Below, one piece after another: positions 20,904 through 30,137 of a stretch of DNA of 64,000 nucleotides; position 1 is the first letter of the stretch; each line of letters starts with the position of its first letter. Made by a program: the position numbers and the translations under genes. Below the pieces are notes generated by a model, which worked only from the letters and a program-made list of their open reading frames with translations, did no database searches and was not told the origin of the DNA. This DNA is from DASRAU01 sp035638075. GTDB taxonomy: Bacteria; Acidobacteriota; Polarisedimenticolia; Gp22-AA2. The stretch covers positions 1 through 64,000 of the forward strand of contig DASRAU010000010.1 in assembly GCA_035638075.1 (NCBI GenBank), written 5' to 3'.

Positions 20904-21452
20904 TTACGCGCGCGCCAGCCGGCGGTGCAGCGACTGCAGCCGCGTCCGGAGCGAGCCGTCGTAGATCCGCGAGCCGACGCGCGCCACGGCGCCGCCGAGC
21001 AGGTCCGGATCCACCTTCACCGACAGCCGCACGTGGCTCCCGGTCATCTTTTCGAGCGCCTGCTGCAGGGCCTTCTCTTCGGCAGGCCCGGGCTCCGTGG
21101 CGAAGGTCGCCTCGGCGGGCACGATGTTGGCGGCCCGGTCGCGCCTCTCCGCGAGCGCCGCGGCGATCCCCCGGAGCGCGCCGACGCGGCGGTTCTCGAC
21201 GAGGACGTTGAAGAAGCGCGCCGCAAGGTCGGACAGCCCCGCCTTTTTCGCCAGGCTTACGGCCGCGGCGGTCTTGTCGGCGGCATGCGCCGACGGGCTG
21301 TCGAAGAAGCGCAGGAGCGCCGCGTCGGATCCGGCCGTCGCGGCGAGCAGTGCGATCTCGGCGCTCAGCGCCTCGAGCGCCTGCGCGTCGTTCTCTCCGG
21401 CGATCTCGGCGAGGGCTCGGGCGTAGCGCCCGGCCGCTGCGTCTGGCTTCAA
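20904..21452 (-). CDS. atpH: ATP synthase F1 delta subunit
   Basis: 182 residues from a TTG at 21452. AAAGRYARALAEIAGE at the N-terminus and LSVKVDPDLLGGAVARVGSRIYDGSLRTRLQSL at the C-terminus are typical of the OSCP/delta family, which connects F1 to the peripheral stalk. It is the first gene of the cluster; no a, b or c subunit gene precedes it, so F0 must be encoded elsewhere. A good promoter lies about 100 bases upstream. Confidence 0.93.
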   Translation of the reverse strand: MKPDAAAGRYARALAEIAGENDAQALEALSAEIALLAATAGSDAALLRFFDSPSAHAADKTAAAVSLAKKAGLSDLAARFFNVLVENRRVGALRGIAAALAERRDRAANIVPAEATFATEPGPAEEKALQQALEKMTGSHVRLSVKVDPDLLGGAVARVGSRIYDGSLRTRLQSLHRRLARA

Positions 21453-21553
21453 AGGTCAACCTCGAAAACAAGGATGGGCCGGGCGGCGGAGAAGCCGCGC
21501 GGCCACGTGTATACGGACTGCCCGTAAACCACTGCCCTGCAAGCGGAAGGCGG

Positions 21554-21583
21554 AAATTAGCACAGCCCCCAAAAGGCTGTCAA
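21554..21583 (-). promoter_or_regulatory. Sigma70-type promoter of the atp operon
   Basis: On the minus strand, TTGACA (21583-21578), an 18-base spacer and TAATTT (21559-21554). The spacer contains most of a small inverted repeat, ACAGCC...GGCTGT (21562-21580), which could be an operator or just chance. The leader to the TTG start is about 95 bases. The 304-base gap from 21453 to 21756 holds this promoter and the opposing one at 21718; I see no gene in it. Confidence 0.7.
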
Positions 21584-21717
21584 ACCACATCCTTATATCT
21601 AGTGCCCCCGACGAGGCTCCGACCCCGTCTCCCCGCCCTCCTGGGGGGGGCGCCGGTCCGGCCTTCCTCCGGTGCCGCCCCTCCCCCGACTGGGCCAGCC
21701 CTGGTCGCGCATATTCC

Positions 21718-21746
21718 TTGACGTATTTCAGGGGTGGGCGTAATTT
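21718..21746 (+). promoter_or_regulatory. Sigma70-type promoter of the secreted MopE/FN3-like gene
   Basis: TTGACG (21718-21723), a 17-base spacer and TAATTT (21741-21746). The expected start of transcription is only a few bases before the ATG at 21757, so the mRNA would be leaderless or nearly so. There is no ribosome-binding site in front of that ATG, which agrees. Confidence 0.65.
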
Positions 21747-21756
21747 GCCCGCGTCC

Positions 21757-24231
21757 ATGGAACAACTCACGTTCGACTTTCCGCGTCCGGGGCGCTGGCT
21801 CCGGAGAGCCCTGGCCGCGCTCGTCGTCCTGTGCGCCGGGATGATCGCGGCAACGCCGGCATCGGCGCAGTCGTTCAAGAAGGTCATCGACCGGAACTTC
21901 CCGGTCTTCTTCTACTGCCCGATCGACCCCGCGCTCACCTTGACCTTCACGGCGACCGGCCCCCAGGCGATCCTCTCGTTCTCGGGCGACAACTTCACCG
22001 GGGCGAGCTGGAATGCGCAGGCGGTGGACAACGTCGCGGTCGTGCCGCAGTCGGTCTTCCAGGCCCACCAGGTCCTGACCCCCGGCTACGAGACCTGTTA
22101 CACCACGCCGGCGGGCTCGCCGAACACCAAGGGCTACGACTTCATCGGCGGCTCTCCCGAGGCGTACCTCAATCTCTTCAACACGGACGCCAGCGGCTGG
22201 GACCTCGGCCCCTACGGTTACTACAACGCCGGCAGCTCGGCGCCGATCAATCCGACCACCGGGACCGTGAGCGGCGGGAGCCTGGGGCTCGGCAACACCG
22301 ACGACGGGGTGGTGCGCGTCACCGCCGGCACGCTCGTCACCGGGCTCGTCCCCGGCACGACCTACGTCGTCACCGGCTGGTGGTACACGCAGAACCTGAC
22401 GCCGCTCGAGATCGGCGTCGACTTCAACGTGCCGAAAACGCTGACCATCGCCGGGACGTCGTTCACGGCGTACGACTCGTCGAACAACTTCCCCGATCAC
22501 TCGTCCGGGGTTCTGACCGGCTCGTCGCTGTTCACGGCGCCGCTGCCGCTGCGGCACGGCGCCCAGCTGCTCGAGCTGACGCTGGTCGGGCAGGTCGTCT
22601 CCCAGTTCGAGGCCATCACGGCGCAGATCCGCCGCGTCGATCATTCGTTCTTCGGCGTCGGCAACCCGCAAACCGTCGCGACCATCACGCTGAACGACGT
22701 GACGCCGTCGTCCATCGAGACGCGCACCGTCGCCATCCCGGCGATTGCCATCGACCTCGATCACTACTCGTACTACGTCAACATCCAGCAGGGGCCGGGC
22801 GGGATCACCCACGGCGTGCGCGTGCGCTACAAGGATCCCGACCCGACCGGAACGCAGTCGATCGACATCGCCGGGCTCGGCTTCGACGCCGAGCGCAACG
22901 GCACCGACGTCAAGTGGGGCAACAACGGCATCATGCTGAACGGCACGCCGGGGGGCGCCATCGGACGCTACGTCGCGCCGGTGCGGCTGCCGCACGGGGC
23001 GACCGTCACTTCGTTCGCCGTAACCTCGTTCGACGAGGTGAGCGACTCCGCCACCATCCGCCTGATGCGGCTGCCGGCGACGATACCGGTGTCACAGCCG
23101 ATGGCGACCGTCGTGACCACCGGCACGAGCGGCGATCCGGTGAGGACCTATTCGACCTCGACGATCGCGCCCGCGGTCATCGACAACCAGAACAACTACT
23201 ACTACGTCGACATCGCCATGGGGCACATCCTCGACATCTACGGCGTGCGCATCTTCTTCACCCTGCCCGGCACCACGCCTTCGACCGTGTCGGACAGCGT
23301 CGCGGCGGTGCCGTTCCTTCCCGAGCAGACCTCCGACCAGCGGACACCGTTCCAGGGGACGCTGATGGGGCAGTACCGCTTCAACACCGGGCTGCAGCTG
23401 CCGGACGGGGCGCAGGTCCAGTCACTGTCGATGTCGGTGCTCGACAACTCGGACGACGGGGACATGACGGCGTTCCTCTATCGCAGCGACGCCCAGACCT
23501 CGGGCACGGGGGCGGTGCTGATGGCGACGCTCACGAGCAAGGGCGCGGCGGAGGGCGTGCGCACCTTCTCGACCGACCTCATCACGACCGGACGCGTCAT
23601 CGACAACGTCCACAACTTCTATTACGTGCAGTTCTGGACCGGCTTCGAGCCGGTGAGCGCCCTCGGCTTCACGGTGAGCACGGCGGCCTGCGGCGACAAC
23701 GACGGCGACGGCTTCGACGGCTGCGTCAACGACTGCAACGACGCCCGCGCCGCCACCCGCCCGGGCGCGCCGGAGGTCTGCGACGGCCAGGTGAACGACT
23801 GCTCCCGCGCCTTCTGGCCCGACCCGGCCGGCACCATCGAGGGGGACGACGACTTCGACGGCGTCTCCGAGTGCCAGGGCGATTGCAACGACGCCGACTC
23901 GTCGCGCTGGAGCCCGCCGTCCGAGCCGCAGAACCTCCAGCTCTCGCACAACCTCGCCACCGGCGTCACCACCCTGACCTGGTCGGCGCCGCTGGACGCG
24001 GGGAGCACCACCCCGCCGGTCTACGACACGCTGCGCACCGCGGGCCCGGTCAACTGGAACACCGCCGTCTGCGTCGAGAGCGACGGGGCCGACCTCACCA
24101 GCACGACGACCGGCACCCAGCCCGTCGGCAGCGTCTTCTACTTCCTCGTCCGCGCCCAGGGCGTCTGCGGCGCCGGAGCGCTCGGCCACACGAGCGCAGG
24201 CTCACCGATCAGCGGGCGCAATTGCCCCTGA
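21757..24231 (+). CDS. Large secreted protein with MopE-type Asp/Cys repeats and FN3-like tail
   Basis: 824 residues. The signal peptide is RPGRWLRRALAALVVLCAGMIAATPASAQS. Most of the mature protein is Thr/Ser/Val/Asp-rich beta structure with repeats of the type NNYYYVDI / HNFYYVQF and LPDGAQVQSLS / LPHGATVTSFA, perhaps jelly-roll units. Near 645-720 are two Asp- and Cys-rich MopE-like segments (DGDGFDGCVNDCNDA, APEVCDGQVNDC, DDDFDGVSECQGDCNDAD) that probably bind calcium. A fibronectin-III-like domain (SEPQNLQLSHN... TTLTWSAP) ends the protein. A cell-surface or matrix role is likely; no enzyme motif is seen. Promoter at 21718-21746. Confidence 0.8.
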   Translation: MEQLTFDFPRPGRWLRRALAALVVLCAGMIAATPASAQSFKKVIDRNFPVFFYCPIDPALTLTFTATGPQAILSFSGDNFTGASWNAQAVDNVAVVPQSVFQAHQVLTPGYETCYTTPAGSPNTKGYDFIGGSPEAYLNLFNTDASGWDLGPYGYYNAGSSAPINPTTGTVSGGSLGLGNTDDGVVRVTAGTLVTGLVPGTTYVVTGWWYTQNLTPLEIGVDFNVPKTLTIAGTSFTAYDSSNNFPDHSSGVLTGSSLFTAPLPLRHGAQLLELTLVGQVVSQFEAITAQIRRVDHSFFGVGNPQTVATITLNDVTPSSIETRTVAIPAIAIDLDHYSYYVNIQQGPGGITHGVRVRYKDPDPTGTQSIDIAGLGFDAERNGTDVKWGNNGIMLNGTPGGAIGRYVAPVRLPHGATVTSFAVTSFDEVSDSATIRLMRLPATIPVSQPMATVVTTGTSGDPVRTYSTSTIAPAVIDNQNNYYYVDIAMGHILDIYGVRIFFTLPGTTPSTVSDSVAAVPFLPEQTSDQRTPFQGTLMGQYRFNTGLQLPDGAQVQSLSMSVLDNSDDGDMTAFLYRSDAQTSGTGAVLMATLTSKGAAEGVRTFSTDLITTGRVIDNVHNFYYVQFWTGFEPVSALGFTVSTAACGDNDGDGFDGCVNDCNDARAATRPGAPEVCDGQVNDCSRAFWPDPAGTIEGDDDFDGVSECQGDCNDADSSRWSPPSEPQNLQLSHNLATGVTTLTWSAPLDAGSTTPPVYDTLRTAGPVNWNTAVCVESDGADLTSTTTGTQPVGSVFYFLVRAQGVCGAGALGHTSAGSPISGRNCP

Positions 24232-24256
24232 GCCCGGCGGCAGCCTGCCCTGCCGG

Positions 24257-27200
24257 CTACGGAGCGCCAGTGAGAAGGAACGGCGCCCAGTAGAACGGCG
24301 CCTTCCACTTGCTGTTCGCGCGCACCGAGCGACGCGCATCGCGCAGCGCCGCGGCGTAAGGCCGATCGGGATCCATTTTGCGGAAGAAATTCCCCATGAG
24401 CGCCGCGGTCGAGGCGTCGTCCACCGACCAGAGGCTGGCGACGACGCGGCGCGCTCCGGCGGCGAGGAAGCCGCGCGACAGTGCGAAGGATCCTTCCCCT
24501 TCGATCGCCCGCCCGCGGCTGGTGACGCACGCCGACAGCACCGCCAGCTCCGCCTGCAGGTCGAGGTCGTAGATTTCGAACAGCATCAGCGATCCGTCGT
24601 CGGACGCGCCGCCGGCCGGCTTCGTTGCAATCCCGTCGGACCCGGCTGACGTGGCAGGCGCCGCGGGCGGCGCGAGCGACAAGGCGGCGAAGAGATCGCC
24701 GAGGCGCGGCTCGACCTTGCCGTGCACCGCGAGGTGCAGGAATCTTTTTCCCGGGAGCGCGGAGCGCACCTGCGCTTCGGTCGCCGCCGTGCCGGTGAGG
24801 ACCACCGCCGGGGACGCGCCGAGCGACTTGCGCCGGCTCGCTTGCACGATTTGGCGGCTCTCCTCCTCGGTCGCGGGCAGGCGCGGCAGCGTCGTGTAAG
24901 CCGGGTCCGCCACGCTCAACAGCCCCTCGCCGCCGGCGGGAAGATCGGCCAGCGCCCGGAGAATCGCCGCCGACGGCGCGTAACGGATCGGCGGACCGTC
25001 GTCGAGCCAGAAGGTCGATTCCTCCAGCCGCTTCGCCGGCTTGACGGCGAGCGCCTCGAACGGCAGCGCCCCGAGCGCTCCATCGGGAAGCACGATCACC
25101 TCGTCCGCCACCTGCAGCCTGGTCCACACCTCGGCCGGCACGAGGAGCCGCCACAAGGCATTGAGGCGTGCCGGGAGGGGCGCGCGCTCGCCCGGCGCGG
25201 CGCCGGCCCCTTCGTCCCAGCCCGCTCCGCCTGCGGGCGGCCGCGCGAGCGCCGACGCGAGCGGACCGATCGCCCGCGCCAGCGCTTCCGAACCGACGCC
25301 TCCTTCGGCGATGCCGAGGGCCGCGGCGATCTTCGTGTCGGCGTTCAGCGGGGAGTAGACGGCCGGCTGCGGCGCCGGCGGAATCAGCAGGAGCCCGGCG
25401 CGGTCCGGGCCGAGGACGTAGAGCAGGAGGAACGATCGCCGCGGCACCAGCCGCGCCTGCACCGTCGTCAGCCCGGGCGGCACGGCGTGGCCGCTGCGAC
25501 GCCAGACGGGACTCCTGCTGCGCGCTTCCTCGCGCACCTCGGCGACGGAGGCGGCGGCTTCGCGCGCCTCCACCTCCAGCGGACCGATGCGCCGGTCGCG
25601 CTCGGCCGGATCGAGGTCGGTGCGGGTGCGCGTGAAGGCGATCTGGTCGCGCGCCTCGGTGAGGCGCGCCAGGGCCGTCTGTTCGCGCGTCTTCAGGCCG
25701 CGCCGGTCTTCTTCGGGCAGCGTGTCGCGCAGATCGACGCGCGCTGTCTCCAGCTGGTCGAGGAAGGCGCGGCTGCGGCCGCGCTCGGCCGCCTCGAAGC
25801 CGTCGGCGGTGCGGCCGGTCTCGAACAGCGTCAGCGCCAGGTCGTCGAAGATGACCGCGTGCGGCGCGAAGCGGCCGGCGCGCGCCGCCTCGCCGCCGCC
25901 GCTCTTCGGCCGCAGGTCCTCGGCGATCCCGGCCGCGGTCTCGAGGTCGGCGATCGCCCCCGTGCGATCCCCCGCCCGGCGCTTCAGCCGCGCCCGCAGC
26001 GCGTGCGCTTCGGCCCGCTCGTCGGGGAAGAGATCCCCGCCGTCGAGCACCGTGACGGCCCGATCGACCGCCTCGCGCGCGTCCTTCGGCGCCGGCGCTT
26101 CGAGCACCCGCGCCAGCGCCAGGCGCGCGGTGGCGACCTCCGGGTGCTTGTCGCCGGAAGCGGCCGTGCGGATGCGCAGCCCCTCGCGGATCGCCTCGAG
26201 CGCCTCGTCGCCGCGGCCGCGCGCCTGGAGCATCGCGCCACGATCGAGCAGCGACTGCGCCACCATCGGGTCGGCCGATCCCAGCACCCGGCGCAGCAGG
26301 TCGAGACCCTCGCCGTTGAGGCGGAAGGCGTCGTCCCAGCGTCCTTCGTCCTGAGCGTTGACCGCGGCCTGGTTGAGGAAGCGCGCCAGCTCGGGGTTGT
26401 CCGGGCCGAGCCCGCGCCGGGCCTCGTCGAGCGCGCGGTCGTAGAGCGTTGCCGCCTCCGTTGACTTGCCCTGCAGCCGCGCCAGCTCGGCGAGATTCAG
26501 GAGCGCGGTCGCCTCGCGCGCCAGGTGGGACACCGTGACGGTCTCGCGCAGGTTCAGCGAGCGCTTCAGGAGCTCCTCGGCCTCGTCGTAGCGCCCTTGA
26601 TCCTTGGCGAGGCCGGCCAGGTTGTTCAGGAGCAGCGGCTGAAACCTCGGGATCGTCTCGACGTACGACAGCCCCTCGTTGAGCCGCTCGCGCGCCAGCG
26701 TCACGTCGCCGCGCACCCGCGCCACCTCGGCCAGCGTGTTGAGCGTGTCGGAGATGCTCTCGGCGTCGGGTGAAGCCGCCGTCTTGAACGTCTGCAGCGC
26801 GTCGAGGAGGAGCGGCTCGACCTCGGAGTAGCGTCCCTGCTGGAACAGGATGGTCCCAAGCCCGTAACGCGCTGCCGCGATCGCCGGATCGCCCGCCGGC
26901 AGCTGGGTCTCGCGGAGCGACAGCGCGCGCCGCTGCTCGTCCTCGGCCGTGTCGTAGCGCCCGAGCATGAAGTGGAAGGTGGAGAGCGTGTCGAGGCTGT
27001 CCGCCACCTCCGGACTCTCATCGCCGAAGCGCACCCGGCGGATGTCCGTCGCCTCCTGGAAGAGCGCCTCGGCCGCCGCCGCGGCTTCCGGGCCCGATCC
27101 GACTTCCCGGACGATCCGGATGGCCAGGTCGGTCAGCCCGTGGGCCCGATCCTCGGCGTTGAGCTGCTTGTCTTTCCGGATCGCGTCGGCCGCGGCGCGC

Positions 27201-27475
27201 GCCGCCGCCAGCGCCGCGTCGGTGTCGTGGCGCGCCACCGCATCCTTGAAGAGCGCCATCGGCGACCCGGGCGCCGGCGCCGGCTCGCCCGGCTCCGCCG
27301 GCGCTTCCCCGGGCTCTCCCTCCGGCGCTTTTCCCGGTTCGGCTTCCGGCGGCTCGGGTGGCGTCGCGGGCGGCTCGGGCGACTGGGCGAGCGCGAGCCC
27401 GAGCGCGGAGACGAGCGCCGCCGCGGACAGGGCGGCGGCAACCGCCGGCACCGCGCGTCGTAAGCTGACGATCAT
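24257..27475 (-). CDS. Secreted TPR-CHAT protein (caspase-like peptidase domain)
   Basis: 1072 residues. A signal peptide (AVPAVAAALSAAALVSALGLALAQS) and a Pro/Glu-rich spacer are followed by about twelve tetratricopeptide repeats (roughly 75-560), a short coiled region, and a C-terminal CHAT domain. The caspase-type dyad is visible: H918 in FLHLAVHGK and C983 in AVLSACVTS; SLWSVDDASTAALMGNFF is the usual CHAT ending. CHAT proteases cut partner proteins; TPRs usually bind them. Here the protein appears to be exported, unlike the cytoplasmic craspase type. The gene is divergent from a Ser/Thr kinase with TPRs, 40 bases away, suggesting a shared pathway. Confidence 0.88.
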   Translation of the reverse strand: MIVSLRRAVPAVAAALSAAALVSALGLALAQSPEPPATPPEPPEAEPGKAPEGEPGEAPAEPGEPAPAPGSPMALFKDAVARHDTDAALAAARAAADAIRKDKQLNAEDRAHGLTDLAIRIVREVGSGPEAAAAAEALFQEATDIRRVRFGDESPEVADSLDTLSTFHFMLGRYDTAEDEQRRALSLRETQLPAGDPAIAAARYGLGTILFQQGRYSEVEPLLLDALQTFKTAASPDAESISDTLNTLAEVARVRGDVTLARERLNEGLSYVETIPRFQPLLLNNLAGLAKDQGRYDEAEELLKRSLNLRETVTVSHLAREATALLNLAELARLQGKSTEAATLYDRALDEARRGLGPDNPELARFLNQAAVNAQDEGRWDDAFRLNGEGLDLLRRVLGSADPMVAQSLLDRGAMLQARGRGDEALEAIREGLRIRTAASGDKHPEVATARLALARVLEAPAPKDAREAVDRAVTVLDGGDLFPDERAEAHALRARLKRRAGDRTGAIADLETAAGIAEDLRPKSGGGEAARAGRFAPHAVIFDDLALTLFETGRTADGFEAAERGRSRAFLDQLETARVDLRDTLPEEDRRGLKTREQTALARLTEARDQIAFTRTRTDLDPAERDRRIGPLEVEAREAAASVAEVREEARSRSPVWRRSGHAVPPGLTTVQARLVPRRSFLLLYVLGPDRAGLLLIPPAPQPAVYSPLNADTKIAAALGIAEGGVGSEALARAIGPLASALARPPAGGAGWDEGAGAAPGERAPLPARLNALWRLLVPAEVWTRLQVADEVIVLPDGALGALPFEALAVKPAKRLEESTFWLDDGPPIRYAPSAAILRALADLPAGGEGLLSVADPAYTTLPRLPATEEESRQIVQASRRKSLGASPAVVLTGTAATEAQVRSALPGKRFLHLAVHGKVEPRLGDLFAALSLAPPAAPATSAGSDGIATKPAGGASDDGSLMLFEIYDLDLQAELAVLSACVTSRGRAIEGEGSFALSRGFLAAGARRVVASLWSVDDASTAALMGNFFRKMDPDRPYAAALRDARRSVRANSKWKAPFYWAPFLLTGAP

Positions 27476-27515
27476 CCGCCGCCCGCGATCATGGGGCGGC
27501 TATTATAGAAAGAGG

Positions 27516-29423
27516 ATGAGCCCCGACAGGGACGACGCGCCCGGCGGCTCCCCCCCGAAGCCCGACGCGACACGCACGCTGCGCCGGCCCGACACGCGCA
27601 GCGACCGCGAGCCCGAGACGCGCACGGAGATCCGGGACGGCCGCGACACCGGGAGTGTGCGCACCGCCGGGGGGCCCGCGTCGTCCGCGGACGGGGGCGC
27701 GGTTCCCGGGGCCGGCGAGCGCGTCGGCCACTTCCGCATCGAGCGCGCGATTGGGTCCGGCGGCGCCGGACGGGTCTTCGTCGCCGAGGATCTCGACATC
27801 CCGGGGCGGCGCGTGGCGCTCAAGCTCATTCGCGCCGGCGGCCTGACGGCCGATCTCGAAGGCCTGCGCCGCGAGGCGTCGGCGCTGGCGGCGCTTCACT
27901 CGGCGCACATCCTGGTGGTGCACGAGATCGGCGAGTCCGCCTGGGGACCGTTCCTGGTCACCGAGTGGATGCAGCACGGCTCGCTCGCCGACCGGCTGCG
28001 GCGCGGCCCGCTTCCCGGGCGCGAGGCGCTGCGCCTCGCCCGGGGCATCGCCGCGGCCCTCGCGGCGGCGCACGAACGCGGTCTCCTGCACCGCGACATC
28101 AAGCCGGCGAACATCCTGCTCGGCGCCGAGCCCGGGTCGGTGAAGGTGGCCGACTTCGGTCTCGTCTGGCGCCGGCCGCCCGAAGAGCTGCACGAGCCCG
28201 CGGCCGGCGACGGCCCGGGATCGGGCGGAGTGGGCCGCGGCTCGGGCGGCGTGCGGCGCGGTCCGATCACCGGCAGGGAAATGGAGCTCAATCGCGGCGT
28301 CATCGAATCGGCCGGCACGCCCCCCTACCTGGCGCCGGAGGTCCTCGAAGGGCACGCGCCGGACGCCGCCGCCGATCAGTTCGCGTTCGGCGTGACGCTC
28401 TGCGAGCTCTTCACCGGCCGGCGTCCTTTCGAAGGGAAAGACTGGAGCACGCAGATCCTCTCCGGGCGTCCGACGATCCCGGCGGGCCTGCCGGGCGACC
28501 TCGACGCCATCGTGAAGCGATCGATCGCCCGCCTGCCCTCCGAGCGGTTCGCCGCGATGTCGGATCTCGTCGCCGCGCTCGATCGCGCCGAAGCGCGCCG
28601 CGATCCGCGCCGCCGGCGTCTGGCGTGGACCATCGCCGCGTCGATCTCCCTGTTCGCGCTGCTCGCCGCTGGCTGGGGACTGCTGCGGTGGCGGCAGGGC
28701 GTGAAGGCGCTGCGGCTCAACGAAGAGGGCCGCGTGGCGCTCGAGCAGGGCAATCACGACGGCGCGCGCCGCGCCTTCCTCGAGGCGCACGGCGCCGATG
28801 CGTCGTTCCTTCCGGCGTGCGCCAACCTGGGCGCGCTGGCGCTGAGCGAGCGCAATCCCACCTGGGCCATCACCATCCTCGAGGATTGCGCCTCGACTTT
28901 TCCGGGCTCGGCGGTGGCGCGCTACAACCTCGGCGCCGCGCTGCACCTGGTCGGCCATGGCGGCGAGGCGCTGCGCGAGCTGCAGCACGCCGTGGCGCTC
29001 GCGGGCACCGGACCCGTGCGGCCCCTGGCGCTCAACGAGCTGGCGATGTCGCTCGTCGAAGGCGGGCGCGCCGCCGAAGCGGTGACGATCCTCGAAAAGG
29101 CCCGGCCGTTCCCCGCACCGTCGGTCGAAGGGGCCATCCTGTCGAAGACGCTCGGTCTCGCCTACGGCGCGTCGAGCCGCGCCGCCGAAAGCGCCGAGGC
29201 GCTGCGCACCGCGCTCGACGGGCCGCTGCCCGCGGCGCAGCAGCGCACCGCGCTCGCGGCTCTCGGGCACGCGCTCGAATCGCTCGGCGATGCGGCCGGA
29301 GCGCTCGAGGCCTACAGCCGCGTCCTGCTCATGCCCGCGGCGGACGGAGCCTCCGCCGGCGACGCGGCGGCCGAGGCCGACGCCGCGGCGGCGCGTGCCG
29401 GTCTCGCGAGGCTGCAGCGATGA
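27516..29423 (+). CDS. Membrane Ser/Thr protein kinase with C-terminal TPRs
   Basis: 635 residues from the ATG at 27516 (GAGG immediately before). After a disordered, charged 70-residue N-terminus comes a Hanks-type kinase: Gly loop GSGGAGRV (80-87), K103, HRDIKPAN (192-199, catalytic D194), DFG (213-215), then GTPPYLAPE. One transmembrane helix (about 369-391, TIAASISLFALLAAGWGLL) places the TPR region (400-635) outside. It should phosphorylate cytoplasmic proteins in response to something sensed by the TPR part. A Gly-rich insert (about 228-248) follows the activation loop. It overlaps the downstream glycosylase (ATGA) and is divergent from the TPR-CHAT gene. Confidence 0.92.
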   Translation: MSPDRDDAPGGSPPKPDATRTLRRPDTRSDREPETRTEIRDGRDTGSVRTAGGPASSADGGAVPGAGERVGHFRIERAIGSGGAGRVFVAEDLDIPGRRVALKLIRAGGLTADLEGLRREASALAALHSAHILVVHEIGESAWGPFLVTEWMQHGSLADRLRRGPLPGREALRLARGIAAALAAAHERGLLHRDIKPANILLGAEPGSVKVADFGLVWRRPPEELHEPAAGDGPGSGGVGRGSGGVRRGPITGREMELNRGVIESAGTPPYLAPEVLEGHAPDAAADQFAFGVTLCELFTGRRPFEGKDWSTQILSGRPTIPAGLPGDLDAIVKRSIARLPSERFAAMSDLVAALDRAEARRDPRRRRLAWTIAASISLFALLAAGWGLLRWRQGVKALRLNEEGRVALEQGNHDGARRAFLEAHGADASFLPACANLGALALSERNPTWAITILEDCASTFPGSAVARYNLGAALHLVGHGGEALRELQHAVALAGTGPVRPLALNELAMSLVEGGRAAEAVTILEKARPFPAPSVEGAILSKTLGLAYGASSRAAESAEALRTALDGPLPAAQQRTALAALGHALESLGDAAGALEAYSRVLLMPAADGASAGDAAAEADAAAARAGLARLQR

Positions 29424-30127
29424 AGATCCCCCGCACCGACGCGCGCCCCCTGACGCCGGCGCGCCTGCGCGAGGCGGCGCACGCGCTCGCGGCGCGCGAT
29501 CGCGATCTCGCCGCAATCCTCGAGCGCCACGGACCGCCGCCGCTCTGGGGACGCCCGCACGGCTTCGCTTCGCTCGTGCAGATCATCCTCGAGCAGCAGG
29601 TCTCGCTCGCCTCGGCGCGCGCCATCCTGAAGCGGCTCGTGGAGACGATCGGCGAGCCGACGCCGGCGCTTCTCTTCGAAGCCGGCGAGGAGCGGCTGCG
29701 CGCCTGCGGACTGACGCGGCAGAAGGCGGCGTACTGCCACCGCCTCGCCGCCGCCGCGCTCGACGGCCGGCTCGATCTCGACGAGGTGCGGCGGCTCGAC
29801 GACGAGCGGGCGATCGAGCTCCTGACGCAACACGACGGCGTCGGCCCGTGGACCGCGCAGGTCTACCTCCTCATGTCGCTGCGCCGCCCCGACGTGTGGC
29901 CGGCCGGCGATCTCGGCCTCGTCAACTCGATGCAGGTGGTGAAGCAACTGCGCCGTCCGCCATCGCGCGAGCGCGCCCTTGCGATTGCCGCCGCGTGGCG
30001 GCCGTACCGCGCGGTCGCCGCCCGCATGCTCTGGCAGGCCTACCTGGCGCGCCAGGCCGGCGAGGCCGCGCGGCGCGGCCGCTCCACGGCGAAAGGATCC
30101 CGCGCCCGCCAAGGGGTGGTACCCTAG
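29420..30127 (+). CDS. DNA-3-methyladenine glycosylase, AlkA-type (HhH-GPD)
   Basis: 235 residues. It removes alkylated bases from DNA. GFASLVQIILEQQVSLASA is the typical start of the HhH-GPD fold; the hairpin TQHDGVGPWTAQVYLLMSL (about 136-154) binds DNA; the catalytic aspartate is D164 in VWPAGDLGL. It lacks the N-terminal AlkA domain, as do many bacterial alkyl-base glycosylases. Its ATG overlaps the TGA of the kinase gene, so it is translated from the same mRNA; a functional link is not obvious. Confidence 0.88.
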   Translation: MKIPRTDARPLTPARLREAAHALAARDRDLAAILERHGPPPLWGRPHGFASLVQIILEQQVSLASARAILKRLVETIGEPTPALLFEAGEERLRACGLTRQKAAYCHRLAAAALDGRLDLDEVRRLDDERAIELLTQHDGVGPWTAQVYLLMSLRRPDVWPAGDLGLVNSMQVVKQLRRPPSRERALAIAAAWRPYRAVAARMLWQAYLARQAGEAARRGRSTAKGSRARQGVVP

Positions 30128-30137
30128 GCGTCTTCCA

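Noticed and set aside
21562..21580. ACAGCC...GGCTGT hairpin as a terminator
   Set aside because: It lies within the atp promoter spacer and has no T run; more likely an operator or chance.
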